The notes under the pieces were generated by a model, which saw only the letters and a program-made list of their open reading frames with translations, ran no database searches and was not told the origin of the DNA. From assembly GCF_002776575.1 (NCBI RefSeq), contig NZ_CP022548.1:62001-126000 (forward strand): a stretch of 64,000 nt of DNA. Reading direction: 5' to 3'. The stretch is from Sphingorhabdus sp. YGSMI21. GTDB taxonomy: Bacteria; Pseudomonadota; Alphaproteobacteria; Sphingomonadales; Sphingomonadaceae. Shown one piece after another: positions 44,020 to 53,075 of this stretch; the stretch's first letter is position 1; the number at the start of each line of letters is the position of its first letter. Position numbers and translations under genes: made by a program.

Positions 44020-45060
44020 TTATGCCACAGATTTGGCGGGCGCATTCCGATATGCTTCTTGGTGACGCAAGGTTGCCCACGCGATACGCACCAGTTTGTT
44101 GGCAAGCGCTACAACTGCAGTGTTGCGGTGAGACCGGGCAAGCAGCCCGCGCAACCAAAAGCCCAATTGGGTCTCGCTTTTCGCCAGCCACGGTAAAGCA
44201 GCTCGCGCACCGTGGATAAACAGTGTTCGCAAATAGATGTTACCCCGCCTGCTTATGCCCAGAAGCTTAGGCTTGCCGCCGGTGGTTCGTTGTTTTGGAA
44301 CGAGGCCAAGCCATGCGCTAAGATCACGGGCACGCGTAAAAGAACTGGCATTGCCAATCGCTGCAACCAGTGCTGTTGCTGTCAACGGTCCGATACCCGG
44401 AACAGAAGTCAGGCGCTGAGTATCCGGATCTGACCGGACACATTGAGCAAACTCACGGTCCAGAATGGCAATACGGCCATCGAGTTCTCTCCATTCATCT
44501 CGCATATCCGCTATTAGTTCGAATATTCTTTGACTGATGCCGGTAGCCGGTTCGCCCAGCATCGCATCAATCGCCAGCTCAAGCTTGCGCCTGCCTTGCG
44601 GAAATCTGAGCCCCCGCTCTAACAGAATGGCTCGCATCTGATTTATTAGCATCGTGCGTGTACCCACAAGCCGTGAACGCGAACGGTGCAGCGTCTGCAT
44701 GTCGAGCTGTTCGGCGCTCTTAAGTTCAACAAAGCGCATTGTCGGGCGCGAAGCAGCTTCAGCAATAGCTTCGGCATCGCGTTCATCGTTCTTCTGAGCT
44801 TTAACATATGGCCGCACGTATTCCGGCGACATCAGTCGGATCTCGTGTCCTTGCCGGGCAATTAAACGGCCCAGATGATGAGCACCGCAACAGGCCTCCA
44901 TTGCAACGATGCATGTTGAGAGTCGCTCTGTAAATTTTGGAATCGTATCGGGCCGCATGCGCTTGCGGAATATTAACTGTCCGCTGATATCGAAACCGGC
45001 GAGGCTGCAAATGTTCTTGCCTAGATCCACGCCCAAAACAGCAATGTTAGTGTTGTTCAT
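44020..45060 (-). CDS. IS110-family transposase (IS1111 group)
   Basis: A 346-aa DEDD-type recombinase guided by a bridge RNA. The N-terminal RuvC-like domain has VLGVDLGKN (Asp), IVAMEACCGAHH (Glu) and KNDERDAEAIAEAASRPTMR (Asp pair). The C-terminal transposase_20 domain contains LTSVPGIGPLTATALVAAIG and SSFTRARDLSAWLGLVPKQ with its conserved Ser. The ATG at 45060 (MNNTNIAVLGVDLGKN) is preceded by GAGGAGATTGTC. No lesion is seen, so it may be active. Confidence 0.93.
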   Translation of the reverse strand: MNNTNIAVLGVDLGKNICSLAGFDISGQLIFRKRMRPDTIPKFTERLSTCIVAMEACCGAHHLGRLIARQGHEIRLMSPEYVRPYVKAQKNDERDAEAIAEAASRPTMRFVELKSAEQLDMQTLHRSRSRLVGTRTMLINQMRAILLERGLRFPQGRRKLELAIDAMLGEPATGISQRIFELIADMRDEWRELDGRIAILDREFAQCVRSDPDTQRLTSVPGIGPLTATALVAAIGNASSFTRARDLSAWLGLVPKQRTTGGKPKLLGISRRGNIYLRTLFIHGARAALPWLAKSETQLGFWLRGLLARSHRNTAVVALANKLVRIAWATLRHQEAYRNAPAKSVA

Positions 45061-45154
45061 GACAATCTCCTCATTTTGTACCTCAGCCCATAATGACAGC
45101 TTCGTTTGAGGCGGGCCATTCCATAAGCATGAGCGGGCATGGGGGAGACGAGGA

Positions 45155-46135
45155 ATGAGATATCCTGCATCCGAAAAGCTGGAGATCATCAGGATCGTCG
45201 AGCAGTCGCATCTGCCTGCCAAGCAAACGCTGGACAGGCTGGGCATCGCGCGCCGGACCTTTTACCGCTGGTATGACAAGCATCTGGAGGGCGGGCCTGA
45301 AGCGCTGGAGGATCGGCCGTCTTCGCCAAGCAGGGTATGGAATAGGATCCCGGCACATATCCATGACCAGATTATCGAACTGGCGTTGGAACAATCCGAA
45401 CTCAGCCCGCGCGAACTGGCTGTGCGGTTTACCGATGAGAAGCGCTACTTCGTGTCGGAAGCCACGGTTTACCGCCTGCTGAAGGCTCATGACCTGATCA
45501 CCAGCCCGGCTTATGTGGTGATCAAAGCGGCGGACCGCTTCCATACCCAGACAACCCGGATCAACGAGATGTGGCAGACGGATTTTACCTACTTCAAGAT
45601 CATTGGCTGGGGGTGGATGTATCTATCGACGGTGCTGGATGATTACTCTCGCTACATCATCGCCTGGAAGCTGTGCAGCACGATGCGGGCTGAAGACGTC
45701 ACCGACACGCTGGATCTGGCGCTGGCAGCGTCAGGCTGCGACCAGGCCCGCGTCCATCACAGGCCCCGGTTGCTTAGTGACAATGGCCCGAGTTACATCG
45801 CTAGCGAGCTGGCGGAATACATCGAAGCCCAGCGCATGAGCCACGTTCGCGGTGCTCCGTTCCATCCGCAGACGCAGGGCAAGATCGAGCGCTGGCACCA
45901 AACTTTGAAAAACCGCATCCTGCTGGAAAACTACTTCCTGCCTGGCGATCTCGAAACCCAGATCGAGGCGTTCGTGCAGCATTACAATCACCAGCGCTAT
46001 CATGAGAGCCTAAAAAATGTGACGCCCGCAGACGCCTACTTTGGCCGCGCAGAAGCCATCATCAAACAACGGGAAAGGATCAAACGAAAGACCATTGAAC
46101 ATCGGCGCTTGCAACACCGCAAGCTAGCCGCCTAA
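45155..46135 (+). CDS. IS3-like orfB, DDE transposase
   Basis: A 326-aa integrase-type transposase. An N-terminal HTH (LPAKQTLDRLGIARRTFYRW) precedes the rve core: QTDFTYFKIIGWG (Asp), LLSDNGPSYIASELAEYI (Asp) and QGKIERWHQTLKNRI (Glu). The ATG overlaps the orfA stop. The gene is intact, but orfA and the frameshift signal are disrupted, so an OrfAB fusion cannot form and the element is probably immobile on its own. Confidence 0.92.
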   Translation: MRYPASEKLEIIRIVEQSHLPAKQTLDRLGIARRTFYRWYDKHLEGGPEALEDRPSSPSRVWNRIPAHIHDQIIELALEQSELSPRELAVRFTDEKRYFVSEATVYRLLKAHDLITSPAYVVIKAADRFHTQTTRINEMWQTDFTYFKIIGWGWMYLSTVLDDYSRYIIAWKLCSTMRAEDVTDTLDLALAASGCDQARVHHRPRLLSDNGPSYIASELAEYIEAQRMSHVRGAPFHPQTQGKIERWHQTLKNRILLENYFLPGDLETQIEAFVQHYNHQRYHESLKNVTPADAYFGRAEAIIKQRERIKRKTIEHRRLQHRKLAA

Positions 46136-46166
46136 TATCAACCAATAAGACGAGGCCGATGCTCCG

Positions 46167-47075
46167 CTAATTTACGCAGCCATCTGTGCCAAATGTTCTG
46201 ACGACGGACACATTGGGATTAGCCTCCAGAAACCAATAATGCCCTTCCAGATCTTCTATAAGATCAATGGCAGCAAACCTTAAGCCGAGCAATTTTACAA
46301 CCGAGAGACAGGATAACTCTATGTTTTTTGGAAGTTTGATTGAGTCGTGGGACAGGTCAGTTCTAACTCCACGGCGCCAATCGGTTTGCGTTTCTTCGTG
46401 ATCCTGTGAACCTATGGCTGTGGCGAACAAATTGTCATCAACTACGATTACTCGAATATCGCAACGCTTGCGTATTTCTGTTTGAGCAATAATTGGTGCC
46501 CGATTAATCGCCTCACAATCTGTTTCATCCAGTCCTACGAGCTGGCTAGTAAATACGACACTGCCTCTATTACCTTTCTCGATCAGTGCATGGCGCAGTG
46601 GCTTGACTACGGTGGAGTCACTTGATGAGAATTCATGTAAAGTTGAGAAATTATTGGACACGAGAGTAGCAGGAACGGACAGTCCGGCTTGTCGCGCGAG
46701 TTTTAACTGTCTGGGTTTGTCCTCAGCTCGGAGGATCGAGAAAGGCGAATTAAGCCAACGACCTTCTAGCGCATTCCACATACTGCGGAGAACTGCAGAC
46801 CATTCGGCCGTTAGATAAGATACGATTGCTTCATCGGTTTCTGCAAATTCAGGGCGTCCTGGCCTTCGGTAATAGGCCGCTGTTATCTTACATAGGTCAA
46901 GCGCCTCCGAAGCCCTAGTTAAGCGCATTATGGCAGGGTTGCCATCAATCATATCGATCTGAAAATCACCAATATCCTCAGTGTTTAATCGAAAGAAGGC
47001 GATCTCCCGGCGGCGCATTTCTTGGACTACAAAATCCGTCGTAACATCACGCTTGTTGGTCGCGAGCAGGATCAA
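46167..47075 (-). pseudogene. Graspetide-type ATP-grasp ligase, C-terminus replaced by IS
   Basis: An ATP-grasp enzyme forming omega-ester or amide links in a ribosomal peptide. The N-terminal part is typical of RiPP ATP-grasp maturases (CKITAAYYRRPGRPEF); ATP-binding pieces follow (STVVKPLRHALIEKGNRGSV, AQTEIRKRCDIRVIVVDDN, AAIDLIEDLEGHYWFLEANPN). Glu284 to Asn288 (EANPN) hold the metal ligands. After this the frame runs 14 codons into the IS. The native end is at 43261. Without the IS it would be 312 aa. TTG at 47075 is the only available start. Some activity could survive, but the C-terminal helix is lost. Confidence 0.85.
46211..46219. repeat. Target-site duplication, right copy
   Basis: CATTGGGAT, identical to 43335-43343, immediately after the right IS end (GGACA). 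Fusing the two copies restores codons AAT CCC AAT GGT CAA TGG in frame. Confidence 0.85.
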
Positions 47076-47094
47076 GAGATGTCAGCCCTAAAAC

Positions 47095-47463
47095 TCAAAT
47101 GACAGGGTCAACTTCATCGTCTCTTTCTTGAACAACCTCAGTCTTGGTTTGGAGCTCAAGCAGGCCAGATTGCGCGTCTTGATCATCTGCTTCTTGTCTG
47201 ACTTTGGTGTATGTCGAAGTTTCCACCATTGCAGCGTTGTCATAATCATCGTCATCGGTTTCAACCTGCGTCATAGTTTTACTTTGTGTGGCAATCAGTG
47301 ACCCTCCGTCGATTTCAATTATCGGACGTTCGCCAGTCACCGTTTCCAAAACCCAGACTTTTTGCTCATCGCAATAATGACCCGGCATCTCCGCATCAGC
47401 AGATCTGGGCTGTGCAAAGCGGAAAAGAAAAGGCTCAGGTTTCTTGAGTAGCAATTTAGTCAT
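47095..47463 (-). CDS. Graspetide-like RiPP precursor peptide with three core repeats
   Basis: A 122-aa precursor. The leader has KPEPFLFRFAQPR (residues 8-20), close to the PFFARFL-type helix bound by ATP-grasp ligases, then HYCDEQKVWVLETVTGERP (29-47), like leaders of ATP-grasp-modified RiPPs. The acidic core (63-119) holds three repeats of T-x-T-x-V-x2-[DE]-x-D-D-x(1,2)-D: T63/T65/V67/D70/D72-D73/D75, T84/T86/V88/E91/D93-D94/D96 and T106/T108/V110/E113/D115-D116/D119. Paired Thr donors and clustered Asp/Glu acceptors are the graspetide pattern. It ends 19 bp before the ATP-grasp gene and starts 60 bp after the NTPase gene. Confidence 0.8.
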   Translation of the reverse strand: MTKLLLKKPEPFLFRFAQPRSADAEMPGHYCDEQKVWVLETVTGERPIIEIDGGSLIATQSKTMTQVETDDDDYDNAAMVETSTYTKVRQEADDQDAQSGLLELQTKTEVVQERDDEVDPVI

Positions 47464-47523
47464 ATGAAAATTTCTATCATGCTATCGAAGTTCCTACAAT
47501 TGCATTTATTCAACATGTGTCTT

Positions 47524-50500
47524 CTAACCTAGAACGTGAGAATCGGTTTTAGCGGCATCCTCGACCTGTTTCTCTAACTTATGAGCTTCTGCAATCCCCA
47601 CCGAAATCAGACATCCTAAGACATAATCCATACGAGCTCGTTGCGGATGATCGGGCCTGATGAGGTTTGGCTCCTCAGCGATTGCGGCCTCAAACCATTC
47701 GACGATCTTGCCGCCAATTCCCATCGTAACCCACAGACCTTGGTCAGAAGGCAATCGCACCATCCATGCCTCGGTCGCCGTAAGGAGGAAATCCAGATGC
47801 CGCGCGCGTGGAGCGATAAGAACCACATTCATTGTGCATAGAGCTACGAAGCTCGTCGGCCCTCCAGACTGAAGGACACGAATTGGAATGAGCAACGGGT
47901 CCAGCCTGTCTGCAACCGCAGGAACCAAGTAACTGCTTGTACCATTGAAAGGGTCGTGTGTATTGAACAGTATCTTCGCAACTACCCCGCCAGTGTCGTA
48001 GTCAATCGAGAGATCGCCTGGAGAATAATTGTATCGCCAGCGTTGCAACGCCATTACGCGGGTCACCATGCGCCGCCGCAACTCGACGGCTCGATCAGGT
48101 AATCGTGTGGCGTCATTAAAGTAAAGCACATCGGCCCTATGAAGCACGGTTTCAGCTACATCCGCAAAACACTTATCCGGCAGATCGGTAATCTGACCGA
48201 CAAGTTCTTCAAATTGCTCAGGCTCCGCATCCATCAGCGTCTCCGCGAACAAGGAATAGAACTGGGTATTCCATTCGTTTGCGGAACGGTCAATGTCGGC
48301 GTCTGTCGGCAAATTTGCGCCGTTTATTCTGGCGCTCCATCTCGCATAAGCCGAAACTATTTCGCCGCCCCAATCAAAATACTCGCGATCAGCATGGCTA
48401 AGTAAACTAAGCCACCGTGCGGCTGACTGGCTCTCAACATGTAGTCCTGCGTCAGCGTTGTCCGATTCCTCGGGCAAATCTTTATCTAGTTCTGCCTGTT
48501 TCCCTAGTAAAGTCCGGGGCCGGTGCGAGTTTAGCAGGATAGGATTCTCATCCGGGAAGGTCGGCCAAGCCGGTTCCTCGGCACCGTCAAGCCAAGCGAC
48601 CTCGGCAGCCACAGCCTCCTGCACAGTAGCATCGCGGTCCTTCTCGAAGCATTTTTGAACCGCATCGTCCTCATTGTGCGGGTGCCATCGCCAGACAAAG
48701 CCTGCGAACGCCGCTCGCATGGCTGCTTTAAACAACCGGGGGTCTTTTTCCGCGATCATGGAGAGAGCTGCTGCAAATGCAGGAAGATTAGCTCGATTCC
48801 TCTGCGCGGCGATTGAGACTAGTTTGTCCCGATCCTTTTTTAATCCACGTCTCCTCCAAAGATGCAGAAGCGCAAGCGCACCGATTGCAGGTCTGTTGAA
48901 GCGCAATGTTTTCTGAGAACCGGAATAGTGATCTTTCTCCTCCTCGAGGGCGCGCCGGATGACCTCCCGCACCCAATCTTCGTGCGATTCAAGCAGATCG
49001 TCTTCGCCGTCGCGCGCGACTAGTAACGCAGTCACTGTGAGGCGTGTCGAGCGCGACTTCAGCACATCGGTATCACTCTCATCGGGCAAATCGCCGGCTG
49101 CGTACTCTACCGCCAAGCGCGCGGTTTCGGTGGTCGCATATTCACCGCCATCGATCGCGAGATCGATACGCGCTGCCTTCTCGGAAGTCTGAGCCAACTG
49201 GCTGCCATGTGCCTGCATCTGCGCGAGATGCGCCGCTTCGTTTGACGGCGACTGGTACATCAGCTGACCGTTCTTGATTTCCTTCCAGTTCGAGAGATCG
49301 AGATAGTTGAGCGCATGCCGTCCGGCAAAACGAGCATCAGAAAAATCCGAATATGTCGCATATGGTTCGAGTGTCGAAGCTGCGTGAGCTAAGCGCTTGC
49401 GCAACGTGTTTCCTACCTCATCGTCCCGAAGATAGGCGAATAACGCATCGGAAAGCGGAGTTTCACGCGACGGACGTGCTCTGAGGTCAGCAAGCGTTAC
49501 AAGCCCTGCGGGTTCCTTCTCGCCAAATAACAACAGATCATTGCCTACTTGATCGTGCACGGCTCGGGTTTTATCGATGGCAAGAAGCTCGGGACAGGCA
49601 AGAAATGGTACCAGCGCTTCACGGCCTTCATCAAAATGCGAGAGTAGCACATCAATCGCAACCAAAAGATAGGCAGAACAGCTCCCTTCTGGACCCAGAA
49701 TATCGGCCACTACTGCATCAACTGGTTCGCCGTCATCGAGCCGCCTGTGGCTCCATGCCTCAAGTGCCTTTAGCCCGGAAGCGACAGAATATTCTCGGGC
49801 TTGGTCGCGGGACCAGAAGTAGGTCTCTGTCCAGGGAAAAAAGCGCGGCCCGTCGTCAAACACGAGGGTGAATCCGTTTTCTCCAGGGTCCGCTCCTTCG
49901 CTGTAAGCCTCGCCCGCCGAGCTAACGAGGCGACGCACTAGCGCCAGCCCGTTCTCCGGTGATGCGGTTAGCAGATCGAGAAACGGAGGTTGCGCGGGCG
50001 ATGCAGGGAGATAGTCACTGTCGGCAAAACTAAAAACACGGCCTCTCTTCCCCCCGTGGAGCGAGCTTTTGCGGCGGCTCGGCTCAATGAGGCTGTTTGC
50101 AACAAGATTGACCAACTCGACCGGGGCGACCGACGCCACGACCGCGCTGAACTGACGTATAGCCTTCACCTTATGGGTGTCACGATCCGCATTGATTTTC
50201 TTTAGATATGCTTTGGCAGAATTCGGCGAGAGTGCGGATAGCATGAGCGTGATAGATCGAAGATCTTCAATCATTCTCCGTCGAGTACCGCTTTCCATCC
50301 GCTCTATCGTAGAATCTGTTGGAATAGTGATGTCCGCCTCCCGCACGTCGAGCTGACCCAACCAACCGAAGAGCATCGTTGCGGTTGACGAACCGAGATT
50401 GGTGAGCGCCTGAAGGGTCAATATTTGCAACTTAACGAGGTCGATGACCGCACTGATCGCATGGATCGGAATTTCAACCCGATGAGCTAGCACCCATTTT

Positions 50501-52656
50501 AACAACCTGTAACCAGTGCCGGTCATATTGGTACGGAACGATTTCGGGACAGGGTTGCCGGTTTTTATTTTCATTGACGCATAAAGTTCTGCCGTAGAGA
50601 TCGTATCAACCGCCGCAATTACCGTTACGAGCTCTGTGAAGAGGCTTCCGCCCCGAGCAAGCAATGCCATACTACAGCGTTCGAGTAAGTCTTCGGCAAC
50701 TTCTGAACGCACAATCGCCAGCAAAGCATTTCGTCGCCAAGAGCTATGGGCTCCCGCCGGGGAAAGTATGTCGAGAAGGCTCAGCCATTGAGTACAGTCA
50801 TCAGACATCTCCAGTGAGAGGCGAGCAGCCAATTCGACGCCGCGTGCGACCCGCGGAGATGCGGGCACCGTGAAATCGGTTTCGGCAAGTCTCTTGTGAT
50901 TCTCGTGGACGTAGTTCCCAATCCCCCAGTCGCGGAGCACATCGTGATAGAACGCGAGTTGATCGCGATGGGACTCGGTTAGAGTTAGCGATCCGATTAG
51001 ATGAGTGCGAGCAGCGGAGTCATCGCGCAACTCCATCGTGTTTCCGCCATTTAGGCTTATCTCCGCCAGCTCGGCGATGATACGCTGCCCCGCTCTTATC
51101 GCGTCGTCGGGCGCATTGTCTGCCGTTGCCCACCACTGGCTGGCCAAAGCTGCCTCTGTTCGGATGTCGGCGGACAACGGTACTTTGATCAGACGCGATA
51201 GACGGTAAAGATTACGGGAGATGTTGGCAGCCGGATGTCCAGAAGCTAGGATTGCACGAAGTTCTGGCGCACCTTCCGAAAGAGTTTCGACTTCCTCATC
51301 GGTCAACTCTCCAACCGAAACGGAGCGAATTCCATCAAAGGCATCAATAACGTCGTCGGCGATCCACCGGTTGGTGTTAGGATCTGCGGTGGCGCGCGCC
51401 GTTACTACGACAGAAAAGCCGGTGACGGCCGACGCCTCCCGCAGCAACTCGTTGACTGTCCGCTGGCTACCCGGGTCTGAGAACATCTCCAGGCCATCGA
51501 TCACTATGAGACCGCCGCCGCTCGCCGCGAGATCATTGAAGAATTCGCTGACGGTTCCAGGAACACCGATCGCCTGGGAGAACGACAGCCATCCGCCAGC
51601 GGGCGTCGAAATTTGATCGAGAACGATCACCCGTGCCTCGCGTCCGATACGCTCCGCCACCAGCTTCAGGACACCCGACTTGCCGACACCCGGTCCGCCA
51701 CGTAGCTCGATGAAGCGGTGTTCTTCAAGCGCCGTGTTTAGGCTGTCCACGGCCTCGTGGCGCGTGAGTGTAACACCTCCAACCGTTGTGCCTATCCCGG
51801 CTAACGTCATTCGGGCCAGATCAGCTAAACGAGCGCGCGCTGGCCTATAGTCCCGGTCGCCAGCGAGACTAAAGCCGCGATCAACCAGCTTCGCGCGAAG
51901 TTCATCCCGGCTGATCGCACCCCCAACTTTCGCGATAGAGATCGAAATCTCAATGAGTTCACTCCAGAGACTTTCAGCCCGTGAGATATCCTTATCTGCG
52001 AGCACCTGCTGAGCCAACGCTAGTGCATGCAGGCGAGCAAGTGGCGCTATCGACTCAAAATCAAAGACCAAGATTGCGAAGCGGCGCATAAGTTTCCAAA
52101 TGACATCGTCGTCATCGACCACTCCTGCAGCGAGCAAATTTGACCTAAAGGTGGCGACGAAAGAGCGCATCGCGTCGCTTGCGACGCCTTTAGCCGCAAC
52201 CCTATCGAAAAACTGGCGACCACTCTCCGCCGTCTTAGCCCAGAGGAGGACGTCTTGGTACGGTCCGGAGATGGATTTACTTTGTCGCTGAGTTGCAACC
52301 GCTAGAAGGTGTCGTTCATCTGGCAAATCCCGCTTTTGGGTACGAGCAATCTGCATTGCCACCTCTGCGAAGGTCGCATCTTTTCGAGTGAAGGCGATAT
52401 TCCGCTTTGATTGAATCTCAAGTAGCGCGTCGCCAGCGCGGCTTTTACCTTCAAGGATTAGATCATCCATCGCATAGCCCTGTTCGGTCCCTTGGAATCG
52501 GACAATGGTGAGCTTTGTCCCGGGCATTCCGCGCGGTTCCGTTCCGGCGAGCAAGGCTAAGAGGTAGTATGCACCAAGTTCTCCCTCGATATAAACTCCT
52601 GCACCACCTCTGGAGGCTGGGCTGGATCCGCTCTCGCCGTTTTTTTGCTCTGCCAT
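47524..52656 (-). CDS. STAND NTPase with N-terminal nuclease domain (Avs-like defence candidate)
   Basis: A 1710-aa protein. The N-terminus (about residues 20-110) looks like a PD-(D/E)xK nuclease of the DUF4297/Cap4 kind: GVYIEGELGAYYLLALLAG, AMDDLIL with Asp64/Asp65, then LEIQSKRN with Glu80, Gln82 and Lys84. A STAND-type NTPase follows: Walker A RGGPGVGKSGVLKLV (about 320) and Walker B GGLIVIDGLEMF (about 385), plus VVVTARATAD. The remaining 1100 residues are alpha-helical without a named domain and would be the sensor. This three-part design is that of Avs/AVAST antiphage proteins; the function is inferred. Confidence 0.75.
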   Translation of the reverse strand: MAEQKNGESGSSPASRGGAGVYIEGELGAYYLLALLAGTEPRGMPGTKLTIVRFQGTEQGYAMDDLILEGKSRAGDALLEIQSKRNIAFTRKDATFAEVAMQIARTQKRDLPDERHLLAVATQRQSKSISGPYQDVLLWAKTAESGRQFFDRVAAKGVASDAMRSFVATFRSNLLAAGVVDDDDVIWKLMRRFAILVFDFESIAPLARLHALALAQQVLADKDISRAESLWSELIEISISIAKVGGAISRDELRAKLVDRGFSLAGDRDYRPARARLADLARMTLAGIGTTVGGVTLTRHEAVDSLNTALEEHRFIELRGGPGVGKSGVLKLVAERIGREARVIVLDQISTPAGGWLSFSQAIGVPGTVSEFFNDLAASGGGLIVIDGLEMFSDPGSQRTVNELLREASAVTGFSVVVTARATADPNTNRWIADDVIDAFDGIRSVSVGELTDEEVETLSEGAPELRAILASGHPAANISRNLYRLSRLIKVPLSADIRTEAALASQWWATADNAPDDAIRAGQRIIAELAEISLNGGNTMELRDDSAARTHLIGSLTLTESHRDQLAFYHDVLRDWGIGNYVHENHKRLAETDFTVPASPRVARGVELAARLSLEMSDDCTQWLSLLDILSPAGAHSSWRRNALLAIVRSEVAEDLLERCSMALLARGGSLFTELVTVIAAVDTISTAELYASMKIKTGNPVPKSFRTNMTGTGYRLLKWVLAHRVEIPIHAISAVIDLVKLQILTLQALTNLGSSTATMLFGWLGQLDVREADITIPTDSTIERMESGTRRRMIEDLRSITLMLSALSPNSAKAYLKKINADRDTHKVKAIRQFSAVVASVAPVELVNLVANSLIEPSRRKSSLHGGKRGRVFSFADSDYLPASPAQPPFLDLLTASPENGLALVRRLVSSAGEAYSEGADPGENGFTLVFDDGPRFFPWTETYFWSRDQAREYSVASGLKALEAWSHRRLDDGEPVDAVVADILGPEGSCSAYLLVAIDVLLSHFDEGREALVPFLACPELLAIDKTRAVHDQVGNDLLLFGEKEPAGLVTLADLRARPSRETPLSDALFAYLRDDEVGNTLRKRLAHAASTLEPYATYSDFSDARFAGRHALNYLDLSNWKEIKNGQLMYQSPSNEAAHLAQMQAHGSQLAQTSEKAARIDLAIDGGEYATTETARLAVEYAAGDLPDESDTDVLKSRSTRLTVTALLVARDGEDDLLESHEDWVREVIRRALEEEKDHYSGSQKTLRFNRPAIGALALLHLWRRRGLKKDRDKLVSIAAQRNRANLPAFAAALSMIAEKDPRLFKAAMRAAFAGFVWRWHPHNEDDAVQKCFEKDRDATVQEAVAAEVAWLDGAEEPAWPTFPDENPILLNSHRPRTLLGKQAELDKDLPEESDNADAGLHVESQSAARWLSLLSHADREYFDWGGEIVSAYARWSARINGANLPTDADIDRSANEWNTQFYSLFAETLMDAEPEQFEELVGQITDLPDKCFADVAETVLHRADVLYFNDATRLPDRAVELRRRMVTRVMALQRWRYNYSPGDLSIDYDTGGVVAKILFNTHDPFNGTSSYLVPAVADRLDPLLIPIRVLQSGGPTSFVALCTMNVVLIAPRARHLDFLLTATEAWMVRLPSDQGLWVTMGIGGKIVEWFEAAIAEEPNLIRPDHPQRARMDYVLGCLISVGIAEAHKLEKQVEDAAKTDSHVLG

Positions 52657-53075
52657 AACTAGAATGTGTGATCCGGCTAATCCACAGTCAAGCGATTAAG
52701 CATCGTCGACAGCGTACTATTCCAATCCTCATGATCCAAAACTCGTATCTCGCATGTTTAGGCTCCAAATATCCGGTTATTTTTGCTAATCATAGAACGA
52801 TTTGCCGTCGGTTTAATGATTGCTGAAGCCTTTGAGCCCATGACTATTTTTACCAATTTCACATGCATGCACTCTCTACATCAGCATTCTATTCAATCCA
52901 TCGGGCTTTCTTTCCCATCGTCAAACATATTACTAACTTCTGTTAGCCGGTGAATATGAAGCGCAGATTTACTCATGCAAAAGCAACACTCGCAGACACC
53001 TTGTGGGATTGCCAAAAGCGTAAGTTGTGATTTGAGACCGGAAGAAATGTATGCCGAACCTTGAATCAAACATGA
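52657..53075. other. Intergenic region upstream of the STAND NTPase
   Basis: About 420 bp, AT-richer than the genes on either side, with no convincing coding frame. It presumably holds the promoter of the NTPase gene; I do not see a clear -35/-10 pair or a strong ribosome-binding site before the 52656 start. Confidence 0.5.

Larger units (their letters stand above)
43772..45126 (-). mobile_element. IS110-family, IS1111-group insertion sequence
   Basis: About 1.35 kb with a DEDD transposase on the minus strand. Subterminal inverted repeats ATGGCCCGCCTC (43775-43786) and GAGGCGGGCCAT (45108-45119) are a hallmark of the IS1111 group. The noncoding DNA is short upstream of the gene (about 65 bp) and long downstream (about 248 bp), as in this group. 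It is inserted exactly in the A7 run between orfA and orfB of the host IS; removing it restores LLKKSMSGHGGDEE. Confidence 0.88.
43344..46210 (+). mobile_element. Two-ORF IS (IS3-like, rve transposase), interrupted by IS1111-type element
   Basis: The left end is TGTTCCCCGTCAGCACCTGT; the right end read inward from 46210 is TGTCCGTCGTCAGAACATTT. An inner block GTCAGCACCTGTGGCACA / GTCAGAACATTTGGCACA aligns 15 of 18. It contains orfA (HTH) and orfB (DDE) in -1 relation, and CATTGGGAT flanks. A 1.35-kb IS110-family element sits between the ORFs (about 43772-45126). It splits the ATP-grasp gene. A relic of the same left end is at 18816. Confidence 0.88.
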
